Shown here: positions 25,225 through 33,143 of the stretch, one piece after another
How the letters are laid out: each line of letters starts with the position of its first letter
How positions within the stretch are numbered: the first letter of the stretch is position 1
Source: Nocardioides caldifontis
Lineage (GTDB): Bacteria > Actinomycetota > Actinomycetes > Propionibacteriales > Nocardioidaceae
Length of the DNA: 64,000 nucleotides
Direction of reading: 5' to 3'
NCBI RefSeq assembly: GCF_008087345.1
Contig: NZ_VHIB01000001.1
Location: forward strand, 868,001 to 932,000
The notes under the pieces: generated by a model
Databases searched by the model: none
Told to the model about the DNA's origin: nothing
Seen by the model: the letters and a program-made list of their open reading frames with translations, nothing else
Translations under genes and position numbers: made by a program

Positions 25225-25659
25225 TCAGCTCTGCTGAGCCGTGTCCTGGCCGGAGTCCTGTCCCGATCCGGCCGATCCGTCATCGGGCAGTCCGTCGCCA
25301 TCGAAGTCTGGGTACTGGCCTGAGGCCTCTCCGTCCTGCTGGTCGTCCATCGGGCCTCCCATCCCGCCGTCAGGACCTCGGAACCCGTCGCCACCGGGAG
25401 GGGTGCCCGGGCGCAGCTGGGTGATCCCAGGCTGGTCCGGGTCAGGATCGGCGAGGGCGTAACCGGCAGCGAAGCCCAGGCCGCCGATCGCCAGACCGAT
25501 CGCGGCGGCGCCGGCTGCCACCGCCGCGCGCCTGCTCGTCAGCCTCTGTCGCCAGGGACGGTTTGTGGTGGCCGGTGCCGCGGGCTGCTCGGCTGTGCCG
25601 GGTCCGTCCGGAGGGACGGTCGGGTCCGGTGTGGACGGGGTGTCGTGCTGCGTGTTCAT
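25225..25659 (-). CDS. Single-pass membrane protein with acidic extracellular tail
   Basis: 144 residues, family not recognised. A Pro/Thr-rich cytoplasmic N terminus (~40 residues) and a basic stretch (RPWRQRLTSRR) precede one hydrophobic helix (AAVAAGAAAIGLAIGGLGFA). The outer tail is rich in Gly, Asp, Pro and Gln and includes PDFDGDGLPDDGS, which resembles a single calcium-binding thrombospondin-type-3 motif. It is the last gene of a minus-strand operon, 60 bases after the Cthe_2159-type gene and before a terminator. Its topology resembles the N terminus of membrane-anchored S1C proteases, and a PDZ remnant lies just downstream, so it might be a truncated protease; the tail and terminator argue for a stand-alone protein. 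Confidence 0.6.
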   Translation of the reverse strand: MNTQHDTPSTPDPTVPPDGPGTAEQPAAPATTNRPWRQRLTSRRAAVAAGAAAIGLAIGGLGFAAGYALADPDPDQPGITQLRPGTPPGGDGFRGPDGGMGGPMDDQQDGEASGQYPDFDGDGLPDDGSAGSGQDSGQDTAQQS

Positions 25660-25719
25660 GATGGTTCCTCGTGGATAGGTGGTTGGTGGTGAGTCGTTCG
25701 AGGCGGCAGGACTGTTGGC

Positions 25720-27213
25720 TCAGCCGCCCATGGGGCCGCGGGCGCCGGAGAGCCCCTCGCCCGCAGTGACACTGGTCTCGGCGCCGTCGACGGTGACCGT
25801 GTAGGTGGCGCCCTGCTCGAGGTCGGAGGAGGAGTAGACGACGGAGGCGAATTCCTTCTCGACCGCGTACGCCGCGATCCGTGATCCGTCGGCGGCGCTG
25901 ATGACCACCTCGGAACCGGCGGCGGCGTTGGCCGCGAGCGCGGTCGCGATCCAGCCCTGCTCGGAGTCGGTCGAGGGAGCGACCATCATTCCCGCGCTTC
26001 CGGTCGCGATGAGGGTGCCGCCGGCGATATCGAAGGTGCCGTTGACGTCCAGGGCGCCGTTGCCGTCGGTGGTGGGGCCGTACACGGTGATGTCTCCACC
26101 GGTGATGGTGGCGTCGCCGTTGGAGTCGAGCCCGTCGCCGCTCGCCCACACCTCGATGGTGCCGCCGTTGATCACGAGGCGGAGCGAGCTGTCGGCCTCC
26201 ATGCCGCCGCCCATCCCTTGTTGGTGACGGGCACTGCCGTCTTTGGCGGCGCTGTCGTCCGACGTCGCCACGTTGATCCCGTCGTCGGCCGAGTGCAGCT
26301 CGAGGGTGCCGTCGTCGATGATGATCAGCGACCCCTCGATGGCCTCGGTGGAGCCTGCGACGTCGACCGTGCCGCCGGAGACGAGCACCTGGACGCCCTT
26401 GATCGCGTCGTCCTCCGAGCTCACCTGGACCGAGCCGCCTTCGATCAGTACGAAGCCGGAGCCGTCGTCGGTGGTGTTGTCGGACTTGAGGCCGTCGTCG
26501 ACCGCGTCGACGGTGACGTCACCGCCTGACACGACGAGGTAGTCCTTGCCGATGATGCCGTCGTCGACCGAGGTCACCTCGATCGATCCGCTGCTGACCA
26601 CGAGCCCGTCCTTGCCGACGATGCCGTTGTTGGCGTTGCCCTCGACCGTCAAGGAGCCGGTCCCGCCGATGGTGAGGTCGGCGGTGGAGTAGAGCGCGCC
26701 GGTGGGCGCGTCCTCGGAGGTGTCGTCGTACGTGGATGCGTCGGCGAGCTTGTTACTGCTGTCGTCTGCCAGCACGACGATGACCGACTGAGCGTCGACG
26801 ACGTTGAGGGCCGAGGTGGTCTCGGAGGTGATGGTGGCGCCGTCGAGGACCAGCCGTACGACGCCGTCGGCGGTGCTGTCGACGACCACCTGTCCGGTGA
26901 GATCGCCGTGGAGCCGGTAGGTCCCGGCGGCCGCGATCCTGACGGTGCCGCCGTCGCTGGTGACGGCGTCGCTGTCAGCCGTGGCCGTGGAGCCGGTGAG
27001 GCTGACCTCGACGGCGTCGGCCTCGTCGTACGACGTGTCGCCGGTCTCGATCGCGACGTTGTCGGCGAGGGCCTCGGCAACCGAGGTGGCGTCGCTGGCG
27101 GCGGTCGAGGTGCCGCTCGTGCCGGTGCTGGACCCGGTGGCTGCGGAGCAACCGGCGAGGACGGCGGTGGCCAGGGCGGCGGCCAGGACCTGTCGGGACC
27201 GGGGGAGACGCAT
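25720..27213 (-). CDS. Cthe_2159-type carbohydrate-binding beta-helix lipoprotein (DUF4353)
   Basis: 497-residue extracellular lipoprotein. The ATG at 27213 gives a short signal peptide with lipobox LAGC (Cys 22). The mature region is a right-handed beta-helix of the Cthe_2159 family, whose founder binds cellulose/pectin and calcium. Repeated rungs of the form GGDVTVDAVDDGLKSDN, GGSVQVSSEDDAIKG and SVDDGIIGKDYLVVSGG are seen, with Asp-rich turns likely to coordinate Ca2+. The C terminus has VVISAADGSRIAAYAVEK, a typical end domain. In other bacteria this family occurs with VTC and DUF4956 genes, as here. A cell-surface role is inferred; the natural ligand is unknown. Confidence 0.85.
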   Translation of the reverse strand: MRLPRSRQVLAAALATAVLAGCSAATGSSTGTSGTSTAASDATSVAEALADNVAIETGDTSYDEADAVEVSLTGSTATADSDAVTSDGGTVRIAAAGTYRLHGDLTGQVVVDSTADGVVRLVLDGATITSETTSALNVVDAQSVIVVLADDSSNKLADASTYDDTSEDAPTGALYSTADLTIGGTGSLTVEGNANNGIVGKDGLVVSSGSIEVTSVDDGIIGKDYLVVSGGDVTVDAVDDGLKSDNTTDDGSGFVLIEGGSVQVSSEDDAIKGVQVLVSGGTVDVAGSTEAIEGSLIIIDDGTLELHSADDGINVATSDDSAAKDGSARHQQGMGGGMEADSSLRLVINGGTIEVWASGDGLDSNGDATITGGDITVYGPTTDGNGALDVNGTFDIAGGTLIATGSAGMMVAPSTDSEQGWIATALAANAAAGSEVVISAADGSRIAAYAVEKEFASVVYSSSDLEQGATYTVTVDGAETSVTAGEGLSGARGPMGG

Positions 27214-27307
27214 GAGGGGACCTTTCGGGATCGGTGTCGTGCTCGGGGGTGCCGCTGGGCGGCTGGTGAGACCCACGGTGGCGGGTGAGCCTGTCGACGA
27301 GATGGCG

Positions 27308-28147
27308 TCAGGTCGTGCGCCGGCTGTGCGTCGGTGCTGCCGGGATCGCGAGGTGCCGCTGCATGACCCGGTGCCACTTGAGCCGGGGCAGGTCGCTGTG
27401 CAGGGCGGCCATGCCCACGCCGTACTTCGAGATCCGGGCCGGCCGGTGCCCGTGGGTCCACAGCAGCCGGTCCACCGCGGAGGGGGTGGAACCGGTCTTG
27501 GTCTCCACGATGGCGAGGGAGGGGCGGTCGAGGTCACGGCATTGTTTCCCGGACAGGGAGGTCCAGCCCAGCTCCACGTCGATGGTGGCCCTGCTCCCAG
27601 AGTCCGGCAGGTACAGCGTGGTACGACGGTAGGCCGTGGCGAGCACCGGTCCGAGCTGTTCCGCGTGGACGTCGTCGAGCCCGGCACCACGCAGGACGTC
27701 GTCTATGAATGCCAGGCCGTCACCGTTGAGAGCGGCGAGCTCGGCGTCCGGGTGGGGGATGCGCTGTTTCACCGTCAGGCCGCGCGCGCTTCGCGTCTTG
27801 ACCTCGAGCCAGCAGCCGCCCGTGTCGAGGTAGGCGCGGGTGCGCACCTTGAAGCGGCGCCGTCGGCCGCGGCCCGCGAGGTGGTAGCCGCGGCGGTCGG
27901 GGGTGTCGAGGTAGGCCGAGCGATAGGCGAACGCCCGCTGCCTGTCGATGTCGAGCACGTGCGTCGAGGTCGGGACGGCCCCTATCAGGACCGGCAGCCA
28001 CGTGAGGGGCACGACGTACTTGCGGTCCACACGCCGTAGGAGTCGCGCCTCCTGCACGAGCTCGGGCAGCGAGATCGGCGGCAGACGGGACAGGGCAGTG
28101 GGCAGGGCGGCCGAGCCGGGAACGGTCTCGCGGACGGCGGTGCTCAT
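27308..28147 (-). CDS. VTC-domain (CYTH-like polyphosphate polymerase domain) protein
   Basis: 279-residue cytoplasmic protein with the VTC fold that in yeast Vtc4 makes polyphosphate. Tunnel-domain residues are visible in order: LLRRVDRKYVVP, YLDTPDRRGYHL, RRRFKVRTRAYLDTGGCWLEVKTR, VKQRIPHP, YRRTTLYLPDSGSRATIDVEL and VETKTGSTPSAVDRLLW ending RISKYGVGMA. The basic substrate-binding residues (R-x-R, K-x-R) and acidic metal ligands (E in LEVK, VETK) are retained, so catalysis is plausible but unproven for bacterial members. The ATG overlaps the DUF4956 stop (ATGA); the Cthe_2159-type gene lies 94 bases downstream. Confidence 0.87.
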   Translation of the reverse strand: MSTAVRETVPGSAALPTALSRLPPISLPELVQEARLLRRVDRKYVVPLTWLPVLIGAVPTSTHVLDIDRQRAFAYRSAYLDTPDRRGYHLAGRGRRRRFKVRTRAYLDTGGCWLEVKTRSARGLTVKQRIPHPDAELAALNGDGLAFIDDVLRGAGLDDVHAEQLGPVLATAYRRTTLYLPDSGSRATIDVELGWTSLSGKQCRDLDRPSLAIVETKTGSTPSAVDRLLWTHGHRPARISKYGVGMAALHSDLPRLKWHRVMQRHLAIPAAPTHSRRTT

Positions 28148-28743
28148 GCGGCGTCGCGGTTCCGGTCGGCGAGGGTCGCGACGGGAGTGGTCGTGGCGTC
28201 GCCACGTCCGGGCACGTAGCGGACCTGTACCAGCGTCGTGTCGTTGACCAGGTCCGTGCGGCGGACCGTGATCGCGAGCACGTCGGCTCCGAGCAGCTCC
28301 TCCAGGTGTGTGGTCAGCGCGGCAAGGTCGGTCATCGCGTGGTCGAGCACGAGCTCCTGGACGGTGGACGGGGGAGCGAGCCGCGGGTGGTCACCGAGGT
28401 AGACGGCGAGGACGACAGCAGCCATGAGGGCGAGCTGCAGCGGGATGGGAGAGTTGGTGAGACCGCCGAGCAGCCCTAGCGCCAGCGCGGCGAAGTAGTA
28501 GGCGACTTCGTGCTGCGCCAGCTCCTCCGAGCGCAGGCGGATGATCGACAGCACACCGAAGAGCCCGAGGCCGAGCCCTGCTCCGACCGCGCTGTTGGCC
28601 AGGGCAGTGGTCACCGCCAGCACGCCGATGTTGACGCCGAGGTAGGCCACGACCATCTCCCGCCGACCATGGCGGACGAGGAACAGGCCGACGAGTGCGA
28701 GGACTGCTGCGAGGTCCGCCGCGAGCATCGAGTACTGGGACAT
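28144..28743 (-). CDS. DUF4956 membrane protein
   Basis: 199-residue integral membrane protein, first gene of the four-gene minus-strand operon. Four to five hydrophobic helices occupy residues ~1-125 and include the family signature FGVLSIIRLRSEELAQHEVAYYFAALALGLLGGL. A soluble C-terminal domain of about 75 residues (VQELVLDHAMTDLAALTTHLEELLG...) resembles a small regulatory alpha/beta module. DUF4956 proteins are repeatedly encoded next to VTC proteins and are presumed to form a membrane complex with them, possibly a channel for the polymer; no function has been proved. Confidence 0.87.
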   Translation of the reverse strand: MSQYSMLAADLAAVLALVGLFLVRHGRREMVVAYLGVNIGVLAVTTALANSAVGAGLGLGLFGVLSIIRLRSEELAQHEVAYYFAALALGLLGGLTNSPIPLQLALMAAVVLAVYLGDHPRLAPPSTVQELVLDHAMTDLAALTTHLEELLGADVLAITVRRTDLVNDTTLVQVRYVPGRGDATTTPVATLADRNRDAA

Positions 28744-28839
28744 GGTTCTCCTGAGTTGCCGGGTGAGTGGTCCCAGTCAGCCGGACGAAGATGGGTCCGG
28801 CGTGTGGTGCGCCTGTGCGGCCGCTGTGGACCGCCTCGG

Positions 28840-28853
28840 CTGTGAACTCACAG
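28840..28853. promoter_or_regulatory. Palindrome in the divergent DUF4956/response-regulator region
   Basis: CTGTGA and TCACAG separated by 2 bases form a perfect inverted repeat within the 165-base divergent intergenic region. It is a candidate binding site for the encoded OmpR-type regulator or another dimeric factor. OmpR-family sites are usually direct repeats, which tempers the assignment. Confidence 0.35.
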
Positions 28854-28897
28854 GCTGCGCACAGGATGTCCACAGCACTCGTCCCGGCGGAGCGGGC

Positions 28898-28903
28898 ATG
28901 CTG
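28898..28903 (+). promoter_or_regulatory. -10-like box before the response-regulator GTG
   Basis: CATGCT ends 5 bases before the GTG at 28909 and no Shine-Dalgarno is present, suggesting a leaderless message. Match to the -10 consensus is only moderate. Confidence 0.35.
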
Positions 28904-28908
28904 GTCGG

Positions 28909-29640
28909 GTGAACAGCGCTGCCGGCAAGTCGACCCTGACCCGCGCCGACGGGTCCCCGCTCGAGGTCCTCGTCGTCGACGACGAGGTCAACATCGCCGA
29001 GCTGCTCGGCATGGCCATGCGCTACGAGGGGTGGACGGCGACGCTGGCACACACGGGGCGTCAGGCGGTCGCGAGGGCCAAGGAGAGCCGCCCGGACGCG
29101 GTCGTCCTCGACATCATGCTTCCGGACTTCGACGGCATGGAGGTACTGCGTCGCCTGCGCGCCCAGGCGCCCGACGTGCCGGTGCTCTTCCTGACCGCCA
29201 AGGACGCGGTGGAGGACCGCGTCGCGGGGTTGACGGCCGGCGGCGACGACTACGTGACCAAGCCGTTCAGCCTCGAGGAGGTGGTGGCGCGGTTGCGAGC
29301 ACTGATGCGGCGCAGTGGCGCGACGGACCGGGGACGTAGCTCGATGCTGACCGTCGGCGACCTCACCATGGACGAGGACAGCCGCGAGGTCCGCCGTGGC
29401 GACGAGGAGATCGCCTTGACGGCCACGGAGTTCGAGCTCCTCCGGTTCCTCATGCGGAACCCGCGCCGGGTGCTGTCGAAGGCTCAGATCCTCGACCGCG
29501 TGTGGAACTACGACTTCGGCGGCCAGGCCAACGTCGTCGAGCTCTACATCTCCTACCTGCGCAAGAAGATCGACGCCGGTCGCGAGCCGATGATCCACAC
29601 CATGCGGGGAGCCGGATACGTGCTCAAGCCGGTCGGGTGA
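28909..29640 (+). CDS. OmpR/PhoB-family response regulator
   Basis: 243-residue two-component response regulator. The receiver domain has the acidic pair in VVDDEVN, phospho-acceptor Asp in VVLDIMLPDFDG (about residue 67), Thr in FLTAKD and Lys in YVTKPF. A winged-helix DNA-binding domain follows (ALTATEFELLRFLMRNPRRVLSKAQILDRVW, YISYLRKKID, MRGAGYVLK). It ends 1 base before the histidine kinase start. It is divergent from the DUF4956-VTC operon and is the only regulator in that part of the island, so it is the obvious candidate to control that operon. Confidence 0.94.
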   Translation: MNSAAGKSTLTRADGSPLEVLVVDDEVNIAELLGMAMRYEGWTATLAHTGRQAVARAKESRPDAVVLDIMLPDFDGMEVLRRLRAQAPDVPVLFLTAKDAVEDRVAGLTAGGDDYVTKPFSLEEVVARLRALMRRSGATDRGRSSMLTVGDLTMDEDSREVRRGDEEIALTATEFELLRFLMRNPRRVLSKAQILDRVWNYDFGGQANVVELYISYLRKKIDAGREPMIHTMRGAGYVLKPVG

Positions 29641-29641
29641 C

Positions 29642-31126
29642 GTGCGCCTGCTGCCCGCTACCCTGACCGCACGGCTCGTCGTCACCGCCGTGGCGTTGGT
29701 CGCGCTGGTCAGCCTGCTGATCGGCGGCGCCGCCACGGCCGCCATCCGCTCGTACCTCACCGACCAGCTCGATGCCGACCTCGCCCGGTCGGCGGAGCGG
29801 GCGAGCGACCTGGTCGCGCGCGGTGTCCCGCTCGACGAGCCGCCGGCGCCACCAGGCGAGGAGCCCGGGGGGCGCGGGGACCCTGCCGGCCGGCCGGACG
29901 ACGACATCGGCTTCGGCCAGCGAGTCGGCACCCTCACGGCTTACCTCGGCGACGGCGGGAGCTGGGGCAACGTGATCGCCCTCGACGAGGGAAGGGCCGA
30001 CTGGGCGGAGCTCTCCGACGATGCCCTTGCGGAGCTCGAGACCCTCAGGTCCGACGGCGACCCCCGGACCCTGACCTTGGACGGCTTCGGCGACTACCGG
30101 GTGCGCGCCGAGGACGTCGGTGACGCGCTCCTCGTCTCGGGACTGCCGCTCGACGACGTCGAGGACACGGTCGGCAACCTGATCGCCTACGAGCTGGTGC
30201 TGTCGCTGGCCGGCATCGGGCTCGCCGGGGCGGCGGCGTGGGTACTGGTGAGGCGTCAGATGCGCCCGCTCCGGGACGTGGCGAGCACCGCGCACGCGGT
30301 CGCCGGGCTGCCGCTGTCCTCGGGCGAGATCGGGGTCACCGCCAGGGTGCCGGAACGGTTGACCGACGAGCGCACCGAGGTGGGGCAGGTCGGGGCAGCC
30401 CTGAACACCTTGCTCGGGCACGTCGAGAGCGCGCTCGACGACCGGCACCGCAGCGAGCAGCAGGTCCGCCGTTTCGTGGCAGACGCCTCCCACGAGCTGC
30501 GCACGCCGCTCGCGGTGATCAGCGGGTACGCCGAGCTGAGCCGGCGCACCTACCCTCACGATCCCGAGCGTCTCGTCGAGAGCATGGCCAAGGTCCAGGT
30601 AGAGGCGGCCCGCATGGGCTCGCTCGTGGAGGACCTGCTCCTCCTCGCCCGCCTGGACGCCGGCCGCCCTCTCGAGCGCGGCAGCGTGGACCTCACCCGG
30701 CTCGTGCTCGAGGCGGTGGCCGACTCCCGTGTGGTCGCACCTGAGCACCGCTGGTCCCTGGACCTTCCCGGCGAACCGGTGGAGGTCACCGGCGACGAGC
30801 AGCGGCTGCACCAGGTCATCTCCAACCTGCTGAGCAACGCGCGGCGCCACACTCCGGCAGGCACCCACGTCACCGCCGGCGTGCGACCGGCACGTGGTGG
30901 CGGCGTCGTGCTGACCGTCACCGACGACGGGCCAGGGATCGATCCGGAGCTCGCGGGCCGCGTGTTCGAGCGGTTCGCCCGCGGCGACAGCTCGCGGACC
31001 CGCACTTCCGGAGGCGTGGGGCTCGGACTGTCGTTGGTGCAGGCCATCGTCGAGGCGCACGGCGGCACCATCTCCGTGGCTTCGGCACCGGGAGCGACCT
31101 GCTTCGAGGTCACGCTCCCTGCATGA
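29642..31126 (+). CDS. Sensor histidine kinase (HAMP, HisKA, HATPase_c)
   Basis: 494-residue membrane kinase paired with the preceding regulator. Helix 1 (residues ~8-35) and helix 2 (LIAYELVLSLAGIGLAGAAAWVLV, ~180-205) enclose an extracytoplasmic sensor of about 145 residues with a Pro/Gly/Asp-rich segment. HAMP follows, then HisKA with the phosphorylated His in FVADASHELRTPLAVISG (about 284). The ATPase has N-box NLLSNARRHTP, G1 DDGPGIDPE, F-box FERFARGDSSRTR and G2 GVGLGLSLVQAIVEAHGG. All catalytic boxes are intact. The signal is unknown. The right attachment repeat begins 48 bases after its stop. Confidence 0.93.
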   Translation: MRLLPATLTARLVVTAVALVALVSLLIGGAATAAIRSYLTDQLDADLARSAERASDLVARGVPLDEPPAPPGEEPGGRGDPAGRPDDDIGFGQRVGTLTAYLGDGGSWGNVIALDEGRADWAELSDDALAELETLRSDGDPRTLTLDGFGDYRVRAEDVGDALLVSGLPLDDVEDTVGNLIAYELVLSLAGIGLAGAAAWVLVRRQMRPLRDVASTAHAVAGLPLSSGEIGVTARVPERLTDERTEVGQVGAALNTLLGHVESALDDRHRSEQQVRRFVADASHELRTPLAVISGYAELSRRTYPHDPERLVESMAKVQVEAARMGSLVEDLLLLARLDAGRPLERGSVDLTRLVLEAVADSRVVAPEHRWSLDLPGEPVEVTGDEQRLHQVISNLLSNARRHTPAGTHVTAGVRPARGGGVVLTVTDDGPGIDPELAGRVFERFARGDSSRTRTSGGVGLGLSLVQAIVEAHGGTISVASAPGATCFEVTLPA

Positions 31127-31174
31127 GGCAAGCATCGTGGTGCACGGCGCTTGGCCTGCTCGTGGCGAACAGAA

Positions 31175-31201
31175 CGTCGGTTCGATTCCGACAGGCGGCT
31201 C
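31175..31201 (+). repeat. Right attachment-site repeat (attR)
   Basis: Exact 27-base copy of the 3' end of tRNA-Thr (21257-21283), including the T loop TTCGATT and AGGCGGC acceptor strand. The bases upstream do not continue the tRNA, so it is not a second tRNA gene. It ends 7 bases before the stop of the convergent BCCT gene. Confidence 0.88.
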
Positions 31202-31207
31202 AGGTCC

Positions 31208-32953
31208 TCAGTCCGCGTCCCGCGAACCCGTCTTGCGCTCCGGCTCCTCGGCGTCCGGGACGATCTCGTGGTGCTCGGCCCCGAGCGCGGTGAGCGCGAT
31301 GGCGTGCTGCTCCTCCTGGTTCTGGCGCTGCACGTACTGCACCGCGCGCCGGACCCGTGACGGCAGGGTCGACTCGTACGGCTCGGCGCGCAGCGCCTTC
31401 ATCAGCGAGACGCACATCGCGACGATGACGAGCAGGAAGACGCCGCCGACGATGATCACGAGGTTCTGCAACGCGGTGAGCCCCGCCCTCAGGTCGTCGC
31501 CGCCGGACCACAGGAGCACCGAGGCGATGGCGCCCTGCGCCACACCCCAGAAGATGATCAGCGAGCGGTTCGGCTCTTCCTCGCCCTGCTGGCTCAGCAT
31601 CCCCATGACGATCGAGGCGGAGTCGGCGCCGGTGATGAAGAAGATCGCGATGAGGAAGATCGCCAGGACCACGGTGGCGGAGGCCAACGGGTACTCCCGG
31701 AGGACCGTGAAGAGGATGCTCTCGGTGCCCTCGTCGGCGAGCGTCGTGCCGAGGTCCTGACCCTTGTTGAGCTGGAGGTCGAACGCGGACCCGCCCATGA
31801 TCGAGAACCACACCAGGGAGACGAGGCTCGGGACGACGATCACGTAGCCGACGAACTGGCGGATCGTGCGGCCCTTCGAGATCCGGGCGATGAACATGCC
31901 GACGAACGGCGTCCACGAGACCCACCAGGCCCAGTAGAAGATCGTCCAGCCGTTGAGCCATGCGGCCTGGTCCTCGTCGAAGGCGCCGGTGCGGCCGCTC
32001 ATCGTCGGCAGCTGCGTGAGGTAGGCGCCGATCCCCTCGGTGAAGGTGCTGAGGATGAACACCGTCGGCCCGACCACGAAGAGGAACAGCACGAGGACGA
32101 CCGCGGCGACGGCGTTGGCGTTCGACAGGAACTGCACGCCCCTCTCGATGCCGGTCACGGCCGAGACGACGAAGCACGCCGTGAGCACCCAGATCACCAG
32201 CACCGCGAGGGCCACGCTCTTGCTGGAGCCGTCGAACACGTTGTCCAACCCGCCGGTGATCTGCAGGGCGCCGAGCCCGAGCGACGTCGCGGAGCCGAAC
32301 AGCGTCGCGAAGATCGCGACGACGTCGATCGCCTTGCCGGGCGCGCGTCCGGCGGCGTCGCCGATCAACGGTCGGAACGTCGCGGAGATGAGGTTGCCGT
32401 AGCCCTTGCGGTAGGCGAAGTACGCGATCGACAGCCCGATCACCGCGTAGATCGCCCAGGGGTGCAGCCCCCAGTGGAAGAAGGTGTACTCCATCGCGAG
32501 CCGCGCAGCCTCGGGCGTGCCGGGTTCCGCCATCCCCATCGGGGGAGTGTTGAGGTGGGTGAGCGGCTCGGCGACGCCCCAGAAGATCAGCCCGATGCCC
32601 ATGCCGGTCGCGAACATCATCGATACCCAGGAGAAGGTGCTGAACTCGGGCTCGGAGTCGTCGGGCCCCAACCGGATGTTGCCGTAGCGGCTGAGCGCGA
32701 GGTACGCCGAGAAGACGACGAACGCGGCAGTGGTGAGCACGAAGAACCACCCGAAGCTCTTCTCGAGCCAGGTCAGGGTGTCGGTCGTGACCTCGCCCAT
32801 CCCCTCAGGCGTCAACGCGCCCCAGAGCACGAAGGCCAGGACGGCGGCCGCCGCCACCCCGAACACCACCTTGTCGAGGGACCGGCGCCCAGAGTCTCCG
32901 GGTCGCGGCCCTGGGTCGGCCCCGGTGCTCGTCCTTCTCGCGGTGTCCGTCAT
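31208..32953 (-). CDS. BCCT-family betaine/carnitine/choline transporter
   Basis: 581-residue secondary transporter with 12 predicted helices that imports quaternary-ammonium osmolytes or related compounds, usually with Na+ or H+. The ATG at 32953 is preferred because GGAGG precedes it; an in-frame ATG 24 bases upstream lacks one. Diagnostic segments: MFATGMGIGLIFWGVAEPL (TM3/TM4, G-M-G-I-G), and the TM8 aromatic box FYWAWWVSWTPFVGMFIARI followed by SKGRTIRQF. The C-terminal ~60 residues form a charged cytoplasmic tail (EEPERKTGSRDAD), often the osmosensing part. Substrate cannot be assigned. It lies just outside the island. Confidence 0.93.
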   Translation of the reverse strand: MTDTARRTSTGADPGPRPGDSGRRSLDKVVFGVAAAAVLAFVLWGALTPEGMGEVTTDTLTWLEKSFGWFFVLTTAAFVVFSAYLALSRYGNIRLGPDDSEPEFSTFSWVSMMFATGMGIGLIFWGVAEPLTHLNTPPMGMAEPGTPEAARLAMEYTFFHWGLHPWAIYAVIGLSIAYFAYRKGYGNLISATFRPLIGDAAGRAPGKAIDVVAIFATLFGSATSLGLGALQITGGLDNVFDGSSKSVALAVLVIWVLTACFVVSAVTGIERGVQFLSNANAVAAVVLVLFLFVVGPTVFILSTFTEGIGAYLTQLPTMSGRTGAFDEDQAAWLNGWTIFYWAWWVSWTPFVGMFIARISKGRTIRQFVGYVIVVPSLVSLVWFSIMGGSAFDLQLNKGQDLGTTLADEGTESILFTVLREYPLASATVVLAIFLIAIFFITGADSASIVMGMLSQQGEEEPNRSLIIFWGVAQGAIASVLLWSGGDDLRAGLTALQNLVIIVGGVFLLVIVAMCVSLMKALRAEPYESTLPSRVRRAVQYVQRQNQEEQHAIALTALGAEHHEIVPDAEEPERKTGSRDAD

Positions 32954-33028
32954 GGCTGCCTCCGGGTGCATCGACAACGCAGTCCTTGGTCACCCTGCGA
33001 CCGGTCGGGTCGGATGTCAACGACCGGC

Positions 33029-33064
33029 GTTGCGTACAGCGCATTCAAGTGTGTATGGCGCAAC
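33029..33064. promoter_or_regulatory. Spaced inverted repeat in the BCCT/dehydrogenase divergent region
   Basis: Half-sites GTTGCG (33029-33034) and CGCAAC (33059-33064) face each other across 24 bases in the 190-base region between the divergent BCCT and hydroxyacid dehydrogenase genes. Could be a weak operator; statistical support is low in GC-rich DNA. Confidence 0.25.
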
Positions 33065-33143
33065 GCCGCCCTCCGTGGTTATCGTCGTCCGAACCCCGGT
33101 GCAGGGCGTGCTCCGGAGGGTCACCCGAACCTGGAGGGTCACC

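Larger units (their letters stand above)
21284..31201. mobile_element. 9.9-kb genomic island integrated at tRNA-Thr
   Basis: Bounded by a perfect 27-bp direct repeat of the tRNA-Thr 3' end (21257-21283 and 31175-31201). The right repeat ends 7 bases from the stop of the BCCT transporter, so the ancestral locus probably read tRNA-Thr, repeat, BCCT. The left third (about 21284-24620) is visibly poorer in GC and gene density, with decayed genes and an IS3 remnant. The right two thirds hold intact genes: a DUF4956/VTC/Cthe_2159 operon and a two-component system. No integrase, excisionase, replication or conjugation gene is recognisable, so the island looks non-autonomous or decayed. Confidence 0.8.

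Noticed and set aside
31175-31201. A second tRNA gene
   Set aside because: Only the T arm and 3' acceptor strand are present; the upstream sequence has no D or anticodon arm. It is an attachment repeat.
21284-31201. Prophage or integrative conjugative element
   Set aside because: No phage structural, replication, relaxase or T4SS genes; only the tRNA repeat supports mobility.
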